Shown here: positions 54,252 through 62,600 of the stretch, piece by piece
Layout of the letters: each line of letters begins with the position of its first letter
Numbering within the stretch: the stretch's first letter is position 1
NCBI GenBank assembly: GCA_938073895.1
Contig: CALJFB010000010.1
Span: forward strand, 104,903 to 168,902
Direction: 5' to 3'
Length of the DNA stretch: 64,000 nt
DNA from: an uncultured Flavobacteriaceae bacterium
Lineage (GTDB): Bacteria > Bacteroidota > Bacteroidia > Flavobacteriales > Flavobacteriaceae
Translations under genes and position numbers: made by a program
The notes under the pieces: generated by a model
Databases searched by the model: none
What the model saw: the letters and a program-made list of their open reading frames with translations, nothing else
What the model was told of the DNA's origin: nothing

Positions 54252-57083
54252 CTAAGCTAATTCTAGTTTTAAGAAACGTGCTGTGTGGCTAGTTTTATGT
54301 TTAGCAACTTCTTCAGGTGTTCCTTTTGCTAAAATTTCTCCGCCACCTTTTCCGCCTTCAGGTCCTACATCTATAATATAATCTACAGTTTTTATAACAT
54401 CTAAATTGTGTTCAATAATTAAAACTGTATTTCCTTTATCTGCTAATTTATTTAAAACTAACATTAAAACTCTAATATCTTCAAAATGAAGACCTGTTGT
54501 GGGTTCGTCTAAAATATAAAATGTATTTCCAGTATCGCGTTTACTTAATTCTGTAGCTAATTTTATGCGTTGTGCTTCTCCTCCAGAAAGTGTTGTGCTT
54601 TGTTGTCCTAAAGTAATATAACCCAAGCCAACATCTTGTATGGTTTTTAGTTTTCTATATATTTTTGGAATATTTTCAAAAAAAGCTACACCATCATCTA
54701 TGGTCATATTTAAAACATCGCTAATACTTTTGCCTTTGTATCTAATTTCTAAAGTCTCGCGGTTAAAACGTTTTCCTTGGCAAGTTTCGCATTCTACATA
54801 AACGTCTGGAAGGAAATTCATTTCTATAACTCGTAATCCGCCACCTTGGCACGTTTCGCATCTTCCGCCTTTTACGTTAAAACTAAATCGTCCAGGTTTA
54901 TAACCACGAATCATAGCTTCTGGTACTTTAGCAAAAAGACTTCTAACTTCGTCAAAAGTTTTAGTGTAAGTTGCAGGATTACTTCTTGGTGTTCTACCAA
55001 TTGGCGACTGGTTAATATCTATAACTTTATCTATATGTTCTAGACCTTTAATGCTTTTGTAAGGCATAGGTTTTTTAACGCCATTAAAATAATAGGCATT
55101 TAAAATAGGGTACAAAGTTTCGTTAATTAGTGTGCTTTTACCACTTCCAGAAACACCTGTAACGCCAATCATTTTACCTAAAGGTAGTTTTATTGAAACG
55201 TTTTTTAAGTTGTTTCCTGTACAACCTTTTAACTCTAAGAAATTTCCGTTGCCTTCGCGGCGTTTTTTTGGAATTTCAATTTTCTTTTTGCCAGTAATAT
55301 AGTCTGCAGTAAGTGTGTTTTCTTTTATTAAATCGCTTGGTTTACCTTGGCTTATAATTTCGCCACCATATTTCCCTGCAAAAGGTCCAATATCTATAAC
55401 GTGATCTGCACGCTCTATCATATCTTTATCGTGTTCTACTACAATTACAGAGTTTCCAATATCTCTTAAGGATTCTAGAGAATTAATTAGTTTTTCGTTA
55501 TCACGTTGGTGAAGTCCAATACTTGGTTCATCTAAAATATATAAAACACCTACTAGTTGAGAGCCAATTTGTGTGGCTAATCTAATACGTTGCGCTTCTC
55601 CACCAGAAAGTGATTTAGAGCTTCGGTTTAAAGATAAATAGTTTAGACCTACATCTAATAAAAACTGAAGTCTTGCATTAATTTCTTTAATAACTTCTTC
55701 TGCAATTACACTTTGAGATTTAGATAAGTGTTTTGGTAGTTTTTTAAACCAATCTGCAACATCTACAATGTCTAAATTGGCTAATTCGGCTATGTTTTTA
55801 CCATTAACCTTAAAATATAAAGATTCTTTACGTAAGCGTGAACCTTGGCAAACAGGACAATTAACTTTGTCCATATAATCTTTTGCCCATCTTTTTAAAG
55901 AGGTAGATTCTGCATTTTCGTATTGACTTTCAATAAAATTAGCAACGCCTTCAAAATCTATATTATAATCTCTAGCAACACCAAGCGCTTTAGAGTTTAC
56001 GGTAAATTTTTCGTTTCCACCAAACATAATAATTTTTTGAGCATCTTTTGGGATATCCTTAAAAGCATCGGTTATTTTAAAATTATATCTGGTTGCAATG
56101 GTTTCTAATTGTTTAAAAATCCATGTTTGTTTGGCTTCTCCTAAAGGTGCAATAGCGCCATTTTTTATAGATAATTTATCGTCTGGAATAATTTTATCTG
56201 TATTAACTTGATACAATTCTCCAATTCCATTACAATTTTGGCAAGCACCTTTTGGCGAGTTAAAAGAGAAGTTATTTGGTTCTGGATTTGGATACGAAAT
56301 CCCAGAGCTTGGGCACATTAAATTTCTACTAAAATAGCGTACTTCTTGTGTGTCTTGGTCTATAACCATTAGCACATCTTCGCCATGATACATTGCTGTA
56401 TTTATGCTTTCGTCTAAGCGTTTATCGTTATCTTGTGTAGCATCAATTTTAAGGCGATCAATAACAATTTCAATATCGTGCATTTTATAGCGATCTAGTT
56501 TCATGCCTTTAACTAAATCTTTTATTTCGCCGTCTGTACGGACTTTTACAAAGCCTTGTTTGGCAATTTGCTCGAACAGTTCGCGATAATGACCTTTACG
56601 AGAACGCACTACAGGTGATAAAATATTTATGCGTTTTCCTTTATAACTTTCTGTTATTAGTTTTTTTATTTGCTCATCGCTATAACTTACCATTTTTTCG
56701 CCGCTATTAAAGCTGTAGGCGTCGCTTGCACGAGCAAAAAGTAAACGTAAAAAGTCGTAAATTTCTGTAATAGTTCCAACTGTAGATCTTGGCGATTTAC
56801 TTGTGGTTTTTTGTTCTATGGCAATTACAGGAGATAAACCGTCAATTTTATCAACATCTGGACGTTCTAATCCGCCTAAAAATTGTCTGGCATAAGCAGA
56901 AAACGTTTCAATATAACGCCTTTGTCCTTCGGCATAAATGGTATCGAAAGCCAAAGAGGATTTTCCAGAACCCGAAAGTCCTGTAATTACCACTAATTTC
57001 TCGCGAGGAATAGTAACGTCTATGTTTTTTAAGTTGTGTGCTCTTGCACCTTTAACTTCTATGTTTTCTTCAAATCTATTCAT
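54252..57083 (-). CDS. uvrA: Excinuclease ABC subunit UvrA
   Basis: This 943-residue damage sensor of nucleotide excision repair has two ABC ATPase modules. Walker A motifs are GLSGSGKSS (35-43) and GVSGSGKST, the signature motifs are [12 protein letters not shown] and [12 protein letters not shown], and the zinc modules show [16 protein letters not shown] and the [16 protein letters not shown] pair. It is complete and alone in its transcript. Confidence 0.98.
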   Translation of the reverse strand: MNRFEENIEVKGARAHNLKNIDVTIPREKLVVITGLSGSGKSSLAFDTIYAEGQRRYIETFSAYARQFLGGLERPDVDKIDGLSPVIAIEQKTTSKSPRSTVGTITEIYDFLRLLFARASDAYSFNSGEKMVSYSDEQIKKLITESYKGKRINILSPVVRSRKGHYRELFEQIAKQGFVKVRTDGEIKDLVKGMKLDRYKMHDIEIVIDRLKIDATQDNDKRLDESINTAMYHGEDVLMVIDQDTQEVRYFSRNLMCPSSGISYPNPEPNNFSFNSPKGACQNCNGIGELYQVNTDKIIPDDKLSIKNGAIAPLGEAKQTWIFKQLETIATRYNFKITDAFKDIPKDAQKIIMFGGNEKFTVNSKALGVARDYNIDFEGVANFIESQYENAESTSLKRWAKDYMDKVNCPVCQGSRLRKESLYFKVNGKNIAELANLDIVDVADWFKKLPKHLSKSQSVIAEEVIKEINARLQFLLDVGLNYLSLNRSSKSLSGGEAQRIRLATQIGSQLVGVLYILDEPSIGLHQRDNEKLINSLESLRDIGNSVIVVEHDKDMIERADHVIDIGPFAGKYGGEIISQGKPSDLIKENTLTADYITGKKKIEIPKKRREGNGNFLELKGCTGNNLKNVSIKLPLGKMIGVTGVSGSGKSTLINETLYPILNAYYFNGVKKPMPYKSIKGLEHIDKVIDINQSPIGRTPRSNPATYTKTFDEVRSLFAKVPEAMIRGYKPGRFSFNVKGGRCETCQGGGLRVIEMNFLPDVYVECETCQGKRFNRETLEIRYKGKSISDVLNMTIDDGVAFFENIPKIYRKLKTIQDVGLGYITLGQQSTTLSGGEAQRIKLATELSKRDTGNTFYILDEPTTGLHFEDIRVLMLVLNKLADKGNTVLIIEHNLDVIKTVDYIIDVGPEGGKGGGEILAKGTPEEVAKHKTSHTARFLKLELA

Positions 57084-57270
57084 AACAAAGCAAAGCAGTA
57101 AAGATACATTTTTATATGCTCAATTTGAAAGCTGAATATGTTAGAATTTTGTTATTTATTGGATTACTTCGTTTTTTAAATCTATTAAATTTATAGAGTC
57201 TTTTTTTAAGATACTTTTCTTGCTTTGGACTATGCTACATAATTAATTAGATTTTTTATGTATTACGTGT

Positions 57271-58002
57271 TTAGTTTTTTTCTGTTTTTATTCCAGTAAT
57301 TTCTAGACCTAAAAAGCCTAATTTGTGAAATGTTGGTAATTTAGCACCTGTTTTTGTAGTTGTCCAATTATCCCAAGAAGAAGGAAAACCATCTATAGGT
57401 AAAATGCTTGTCCACATTTGGAAGCTTTTAGGAAAATTATTTTGGTCTAAATGCCAAAGGTAAGCATCGCCAGGTGTAGAGCCACCAGAAGTGTAAGTTA
57501 CTAATAAACCTTTTTCTCCATCCTGGTTTGTAGCAATTGCTCTTGTTGTTCCTTTATCGAAAACCTTATAAGGTGCAACTAACCAAAAGGAATCATTATT
57601 AAAATAGTCTATTGCAGTTTTTATATATTGGTTTTTTTCTACGCCATTATAAGGTTGTTTACCAATTAAAACTTTAGAGTTTTTTGTGTTTGCTAAATCT
57701 AAATCTACTTGAAATTGTTTCCAGTAAACTTGGCATGAATTCTCTAATTTGTTCCATTTATAATGATGTCTGTTTTTAAATGTAAACTCTATATAATCTG
57801 TATTTTTATAAGCTTCAAAATCTAAAGATTTAAGCATTTTATGTGCTAATATATCTGCTTCAACACTAGGCTTTACAATTGGTAAATCTTGGTTGTATTT
57901 AAAGTAAATATAGCCTAATAATAAAATTGTTGGTAGTGTAAAAAAAATAATTACTCCACTTATTATTTTAAGTATACGTTTAAATGTAAAAGGCTTTTTC
58001 AT
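57271..58002 (-). CDS. Membrane-anchored protein of unknown function
   Basis: This 243-residue protein has one N-terminal membrane helix (about 13-33) and a soluble, probably periplasmic, domain rich in Trp and Tyr: DYIEFTFKNRHHYKWNK, DSFWLVAPYKVFDKG, GLLVTYTSGGSTPGDAYLWHLD and FPSSWDNWTT. The strand pattern resembles outer-membrane-lipoprotein-sorting-like folds, but I name no family. It lies 54 bp after acpH on the same strand. Confidence 0.65.
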   Translation of the reverse strand: MKKPFTFKRILKIISGVIIFFTLPTILLLGYIYFKYNQDLPIVKPSVEADILAHKMLKSLDFEAYKNTDYIEFTFKNRHHYKWNKLENSCQVYWKQFQVDLDLANTKNSKVLIGKQPYNGVEKNQYIKTAIDYFNNDSFWLVAPYKVFDKGTTRAIATNQDGEKGLLVTYTSGGSTPGDAYLWHLDQNNFPKSFQMWTSILPIDGFPSSWDNWTTTKTGAKLPTFHKLGFLGLEITGIKTEKN

Positions 58003-58056
58003 TTTTAAAATGGTTTAATATTTAGTATTAAAATTAGAGTATTTTTTTAGGCTAGA

Positions 58057-58665
58057 TTAGTCAAATGTATATATTTTTTCTCTTATTTCTTTATGTTTTA
58101 GGGTTGTTAGTTTAATTAATTCTTTAAAAAACAAAGTAAATTCGGCTTCAAATTCGGCATAAAACTCTTGTAGCTCTGTAAGTGCTAAATTCATTTTAGA
58201 ACGGTAATTTGTTCGTCTATTAATACCATCTAAAACCATTTGAATGCCATCTAAATATTGATAGTTTAATAACCAATTAGATTCAATCATGTAAGGCATA
58301 AATTCCTGAATGCGTTTAGGTAAAACGGTTTTATGATTAGTAAGACTTGTGTAGAAATTCTGAATAAATTCATCTAAAGGAACAGAAGAATAATGACACC
58401 AGTTTTTAGCTAAAAAATGATCGTAAAACACATCTACAATAACACCAGCATAATGGCCATAATTTTTGTGTAAACGCTTCGTACTTTTTCTAACTATTGG
58501 ATGCGCATCTGTAAAAGTATCAATCTCTCTATGAAGCAAAATCCCAACCTGAATTTCCTTAGGGTAATTTAAGTAGTTTTTTCCTCTAATACTATCCGAA
58601 ATAAAATTTCCAATGGCAACTTTCTCATCGTTTTCAGACAAATAGATGTGGGCTAAATAATTCAT
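58057..58665 (-). CDS. acpH: Acyl-carrier-protein phosphodiesterase
   Basis: This 202-residue protein (DUF479/AcpH family) begins MNYLAHIYLSENDEKVAIGNFISD, then GILLHREIDTFTDAHPIVRKS and GVIVDVFYDHFLAKNW; the His and Asp residues form the HD-like metal site. AcpH removes the 4'-phosphopantetheine arm of ACP. It is divergent from glmM. Confidence 0.9.
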   Translation of the reverse strand: MNYLAHIYLSENDEKVAIGNFISDSIRGKNYLNYPKEIQVGILLHREIDTFTDAHPIVRKSTKRLHKNYGHYAGVIVDVFYDHFLAKNWCHYSSVPLDEFIQNFYTSLTNHKTVLPKRIQEFMPYMIESNWLLNYQYLDGIQMVLDGINRRTNYRSKMNLALTELQEFYAEFEAEFTLFFKELIKLTTLKHKEIREKIYTFD

Positions 58666-58713
58666 AATTCGAAATTACAAATAAGGAATTATAAAATACC
58701 GTTTTGAAAATAT

Positions 58714-58721
58714 TATATTTG
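58714..58721 (+). promoter_or_regulatory. -7 box of glmM
   Basis: TATATTTG fits TAnnTTTG exactly, 27 bp before the glmM ATG; the -33 element is only a partial match (TTA). Confidence 0.4.
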
Positions 58722-58748
58722 TTTAAAATTATTGGATATAAAATTGTT

Positions 58749-60137
58749 ATGACACTTATAAAATCTATTTCAGGTATACGAGGAACTATTGGAGGAAAAG
58801 TAGGCGAAAATCTTACACCAATTGATGCCGTTAAATTTGCAAGCGCTTACGGAACTTGGTTAAAGCAACAATTAGACAAAGAAACATACCGCGTAGTTGT
58901 TGGTAGAGATGCACGTATTTCTGGAGATATGATGCAAAATTTAGTAATGAATACCTTAGTAGGATTAGGAATTAAGGTAATAGATTTAGGATTATCTACA
59001 ACGCCAACGGTAGAATTAGCAGTTCCTTTGGAGCATGCAGATGGAGGAATTATTTTAACAGCAAGCCATAACCCAAAACAATGGAATGCTTTAAAATTAT
59101 TAGATGCAAGAGGCGAATTTTTAAATGCTGTAGAAGGCGCAAAAATTTTAGATATAGCAGAATCTGATGCAATGACATTTGCAGATGTTGACGATTTAGG
59201 CGAAATTACTGTAAACGATGCGTATATAGACATACATATAGACGAAGTTTTAGACTTACCTTTAGTTAATAAAGATGCTATTGCAGCGTGTAACTTTAAA
59301 GTTGTTGTAGATGGTGTAAATAGTACAGGAGGAATTGCTATTCCTTTATTATTAGAAGCTTTAGGCGTGGAACCTATAAAATTATATTGCGATCCAACAG
59401 GACATTTTCCACACAACCCAGAACCTCTAAAAGAACATTTAGGCGATTTATCTGAAGAAGTTAAAAAACACAATGCCGATTTTGGAATTGTTGTAGATCC
59501 AGATGTAGATCGTTTAGCTTTTATGGACGAAAATGGAGAAATGTTTGGCGAAGAATACACACTTGTAGCTTGTGCCGACTACGTTTTAAGTAAAACCCCA
59601 GGAAACACAGTAAGTAATATGAGTTCTACAAGAGCTTTGCGTGATGTTACTGAAAAGCATGGCGGAACTTACCAAGCAAGTGCTGTTGGAGAAGTTAACG
59701 TTGTTAATTTAATGAAAAAAAATCATGCCGTAATTGGTGGCGAAGGAAATGGTGGAATTATCTATCCAGATTCTCATTACGGACGTGATGCCTTAGTTGG
59801 TGTTGCTTTATTTTTAAGTTTACTAGCCGAAAAGAAAATGTCTGTTAGCGATTTACGTAAAACTTACACAAGCTATTTTATGAGTAAAAAGAAAATAGAA
59901 TTAACGCCTACTTTAGATGTTGACGCTATTTTGGAAGCTATGGAAAATCGTTATAAAAACGAAGATTTAACGACTATTGATGGCGTTAAAATAGATTTTT
60001 CAGAAAGTTGGGCACATTTACGTAAAAGTAATACAGAACCAATAATTAGAATTTATACTGAAGCAAAATCTCAGGAAGAAGCAGATGTTTTAGCCGATAA
60101 AATTATAGCAGAAATTAAAGTGATTGCTAAATTGTAA
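58749..60137 (+). CDS. glmM: Phosphoglucosamine mutase
   Basis: This protein of 462 residues converts glucosamine-6-P to glucosamine-1-P for peptidoglycan and LPS. I start at ATG 58749 since MTLIKSISGIRGTIGG is the family N-terminus; the codon at 58704 adds a peptide read through the promoter. Marks are VVGRDARISGDMM, ILTASHNPKQWNALKLL (the phospho-Ser loop), DPDVDRLAFMDENG (metal loop), GEGNGGIIYPDSHYGRDAL and RKSNTEPIIRIYTEA. A phosphomannomutase is the alternative. Confidence 0.92.
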   Translation: MTLIKSISGIRGTIGGKVGENLTPIDAVKFASAYGTWLKQQLDKETYRVVVGRDARISGDMMQNLVMNTLVGLGIKVIDLGLSTTPTVELAVPLEHADGGIILTASHNPKQWNALKLLDARGEFLNAVEGAKILDIAESDAMTFADVDDLGEITVNDAYIDIHIDEVLDLPLVNKDAIAACNFKVVVDGVNSTGGIAIPLLLEALGVEPIKLYCDPTGHFPHNPEPLKEHLGDLSEEVKKHNADFGIVVDPDVDRLAFMDENGEMFGEEYTLVACADYVLSKTPGNTVSNMSSTRALRDVTEKHGGTYQASAVGEVNVVNLMKKNHAVIGGEGNGGIIYPDSHYGRDALVGVALFLSLLAEKKMSVSDLRKTYTSYFMSKKKIELTPTLDVDAILEAMENRYKNEDLTTIDGVKIDFSESWAHLRKSNTEPIIRIYTEAKSQEEADVLADKIIAEIKVIAKL

Positions 60138-60148
60138 AGATATTTTGT

Positions 60149-60228
60149 ATGCACAGAGCAAAAGCTCAACCTTATTTAATGCAGCAAAGCCACTTTGATT
60201 TTTGTCTTTAATTTGATCGTTATTAGCC
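60149..60228. repeat. Coding-like island after glmM, possible dispersed repeat
   Basis: This spacer stretch is open on the minus strand and in frame beyond the lpxL stop, reading NQSGFAALNKVELLLCAY, with a perfect GAGC-AAAA-GCTC hairpin near its end (60156-60167). It resembles, from memory, short coding-like remnants seen repeatedly in flavobacterial spacers. No copy in this window. Confidence 0.3.
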
Positions 60229-60263
60229 TTAATAATTACATTATAGTAATAAATGTTTAAGGC

Positions 60264-61169
60264 TTATAGTTTTGGTGTTTTTTTTAATGTAACAGGAATT
60301 TTATCTCTATGTTTCCAGCGTTTATGTGTCCATAAATAGTATTGTGGCGCATTGTAAATATCAGCTTCAGCTAACGCTATAAAATTGTCTGTAATTTCGT
60401 GTTCTTTAGTTGTTTTTGGATCTTCGGCAATAGTTTTGTAGGTACATTGGTAATAGCCACGCTTTAAGCGTTTTACATTAAAAAACACTACAGACATATC
60501 TAGTTTTTTTGCTAAAACTTCGGCACCAGTATGTACGGGAACTTTTATGCCCATAAATTTTCGCCAATAAAATGCACGATCAAGTTTTGGAGATTGGTCG
60601 CTTACAAAACCATTAATGGTTTTTATTCCATCTCGTTTTGCTTTAATTAAAGTTGGTATGGTTTCTTTTGTGGTAATTAGATGACTGTTGTATTTTGCTC
60701 TAATGCGTTTAAATAATTTATCGAAATGTGGATTAGCAAGTCTTTTGTAAACAGCATATCCAACGTTTTTGCAGTAAGTTTGCATTACAAAAATCCATTC
60801 CCAACTTCCGTAATGGCTACACATTAAAATAATACTTCGGTTTTTGTTTTCTAAATTATTAATTAAATCAATGTTAGTAAAAGTGAAGCGTTTTTTCATT
60901 TCTGCTTCAGAAATAGTCATAGATTTTACGGCTTCTAGCATCATATCACAAAAATGATGGTAGAATTTTCTCATAATAGCTTTCTTTTCTTTTTCAGATT
61001 TATTTGGAAAAACTAGGGTAAGATTATCATAAACTATCTTTTTCCTGTAACCAATTATATTATAAATAATAAAATAAATAAAATCAGAAAATGCATAAAG
61101 AAGTCTAAAAGGTAATATGGAGATAAACCATAAAATAGGATAGGCAAAAATATAAACTGCTAATTGCAT
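60264..61169 (-). CDS. Lipid A biosynthesis (LpxL/HtrB-type) acyltransferase
   Basis: This 301-residue inner-membrane-associated enzyme adds a secondary acyl chain to lipid A. It has an N-terminal membrane helix (about 5-25), the catalytic H(X)4E motif HYGSWE (His119, Glu124), and YKRLANPHFDKLFKRIRAKY and FVSDQSP in the acceptor region. Bacteroidota lipid A carries fewer acyl chains than that of E. coli, so the exact position is not predictable. It is divergent from the rhomboid gene. Confidence 0.9.
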   Translation of the reverse strand: MQLAVYIFAYPILWFISILPFRLLYAFSDFIYFIIYNIIGYRKKIVYDNLTLVFPNKSEKEKKAIMRKFYHHFCDMMLEAVKSMTISEAEMKKRFTFTNIDLINNLENKNRSIILMCSHYGSWEWIFVMQTYCKNVGYAVYKRLANPHFDKLFKRIRAKYNSHLITTKETIPTLIKAKRDGIKTINGFVSDQSPKLDRAFYWRKFMGIKVPVHTGAEVLAKKLDMSVVFFNVKRLKRGYYQCTYKTIAEDPKTTKEHEITDNFIALAEADIYNAPQYYLWTHKRWKHRDKIPVTLKKTPKL

Positions 61170-61192
61170 GTTAAAAAGTAATTTTAGTCCTA

Positions 61193-61211
61193 CAAATATA
61201 TAGTATATTTG
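61193..61211. promoter_or_regulatory. Mirror-image -7 boxes between lpxL-type and rhomboid genes
   Basis: CAAATATA-TAG-TATATTTG: two perfect TAnnTTTG boxes back to back, one for each strand, with a 3-bp gap. The -33 elements are weak on both sides. The two polymerases could not bind together. Confidence 0.55.
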
Positions 61212-61228
61212 AATTTAAAAAGCAGTAA

Positions 61229-61864
61229 ATGGGTAATATAAGTATAATTACTATTATAATAATTTTAGCAAATGTAGTCATTTCATATAAAGGATTTAAC
61301 GATTATTCTTTTTTCGAAAAATACAAATTTCATGTTGGTGCTATTAAAAATGGGGAAAAAATAAGACTTTTTAGCTCTGGCTTTTTGCATGTAGATATGC
61401 AACATCTAATTTTTAATATGTTTACATTATTTGTTTTTGCAAACGCAGTTATTTATAGAATTGGAGAAACTAAGTTTTTATTAATTTATTTAATAAGTTT
61501 AGTTGCTGGAAGTTTGTTATCGTATATATTTCAGAAAAATAATTACAGCTATACGGCTGTTGGTGCAAGTGGCGCAGTAATGGGAATTATTTATTCGGCT
61601 ATTTTATTTGATCCTTGGATGAAAATTAATTTTATAATACCAGGTTTTGTTTTTGGTATAGGTTATTTATTATATTCCATTTATGGCATGAAAAAGCAAA
61701 ATGATAATATAGGCCACGATGCCCATTTTGGTGGCGCAGTTGGTGGCTATGTATCAACATTGTTTTTTGCACCATTTTTATTTCAAAAAGATTTTACTAT
61801 GGTGCTAATTATGGCTTTACCTATTGTAATATTGTTTGTAATGAAAAAACTAGGAAAGGTTTAA
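61229..61864 (+). CDS. Rhomboid-family intramembrane serine protease
   Basis: This 211-residue protein has about six membrane helices. GASGAVMG holds the catalytic Ser114 and NIGHDAHFGGAVGGY the catalytic His (His166), with HVDMQHLIFNM in the L1 loop. It cuts transmembrane segments; the substrate is unknown. The stop overlaps that of the convergent lipoprotein gene by 4 bp. Confidence 0.92.
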   Translation: MGNISIITIIIILANVVISYKGFNDYSFFEKYKFHVGAIKNGEKIRLFSSGFLHVDMQHLIFNMFTLFVFANAVIYRIGETKFLLIYLISLVAGSLLSYIFQKNNYSYTAVGASGAVMGIIYSAILFDPWMKINFIIPGFVFGIGYLLYSIYGMKKQNDNIGHDAHFGGAVGGYVSTLFFAPFLFQKDFTMVLIMALPIVILFVMKKLGKV

Positions 61865-62559
61865 TCTTTCAGTATAGGTTCTAGTTTTTTTGCAGCTATA
61901 CTATTTATAGCATCATTTTTTAACTCTTTAAAAAGCAGCTTAGCTTCACTCTTTTTTATAGTTTTTGATAAAGTTAATCGTTCTAAAATAATTGCAGAAA
62001 AAACTTTACTAGGATTATTTTTTATAAATGTCTTGTCAAAATTGATGCCTACTTCTGTAATACTATCGTAAGACTTTTTAATTTTATTTATGGATAAAGT
62101 GTCTTTCAGTTTAATAAATCCAGCGTTTTTGGCTTTAAGAGTAGAGATGTATTTTCTTAAATATTCAGACTCATTAGTATAAGTAGTTATAATATTATTT
62201 TGGGGACTATTGTTAATAATAGAAAGCTTTGGTGTCTCATTATTTACAATTATATCTATAGTTTCGTTACTAAGAATAAATTCTATAACACCACTTTTAT
62301 TATCAAAAGTAATATAGTGCTTACCAGATAATTTTATGTCGCCTTTAAATACGCCGCCGCCATCATTAACAATAATAGAATCTACAACAACACGTTTCCT
62401 GTTTTCTACTTTTATAATTCTAGCTTTTCTATTATTAGCCCAAGATTTTAAATTTTTTAAGGTAATAGTATACCCATTATCTACAGCTATATTTTGTTTG
62501 TTTTCTTTGCATGAAGTAGAAACTACAAGCATAATAATTAAAAGTAAAATGTATTTCAT
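61861..62559 (-). CDS. Lipoprotein, DUF4369-like
   Basis: This 232-residue protein has a lipobox VSTSC (Cys17), an N-terminal beta domain with GYTITLKNLKSW, RIIKVENRKRVVVDSI and GGGVFKGDIKLSGKHYITF that fits the DUF4369 pattern, then a helical C-terminal region. DUF4369 normally precedes a thioredoxin domain; here there is none and no CxxC motif. It is convergent with the rhomboid gene (4-bp overlap). Function unknown. Confidence 0.65.
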   Translation of the reverse strand: MKYILLLIIMLVVSTSCKENKQNIAVDNGYTITLKNLKSWANNRKARIIKVENRKRVVVDSIIVNDGGGVFKGDIKLSGKHYITFDNKSGVIEFILSNETIDIIVNNETPKLSIINNSPQNNIITTYTNESEYLRKYISTLKAKNAGFIKLKDTLSINKIKKSYDSITEVGINFDKTFIKNNPSKVFSAIILERLTLSKTIKKSEAKLLFKELKNDAINSIAAKKLEPILKD

Positions 62560-62571
62560 CTTTTTTTATTT

Positions 62572-62596
62572 CAAAGATAAGTAATTTGTACTTTTG
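62572..62596. promoter_or_regulatory. Divergent -7 boxes for the DUF4369 lipoprotein and mnmE
   Basis: Minus TATCTTTG (62579-62572) and plus TACTTTTG (62589-62596), 9 bp apart. The plus box ends 4 bp before the mnmE ATG, so that transcript would start almost at the initiation codon. Confidence 0.45.
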
Positions 62597-62600
62597 TAGT

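Noticed and set aside
58704..58748. Fifteen-residue upstream start for glmM.
   Set aside because: It would be translated from within the TATATTTG promoter box; the family N-terminus begins at ATG 58749.
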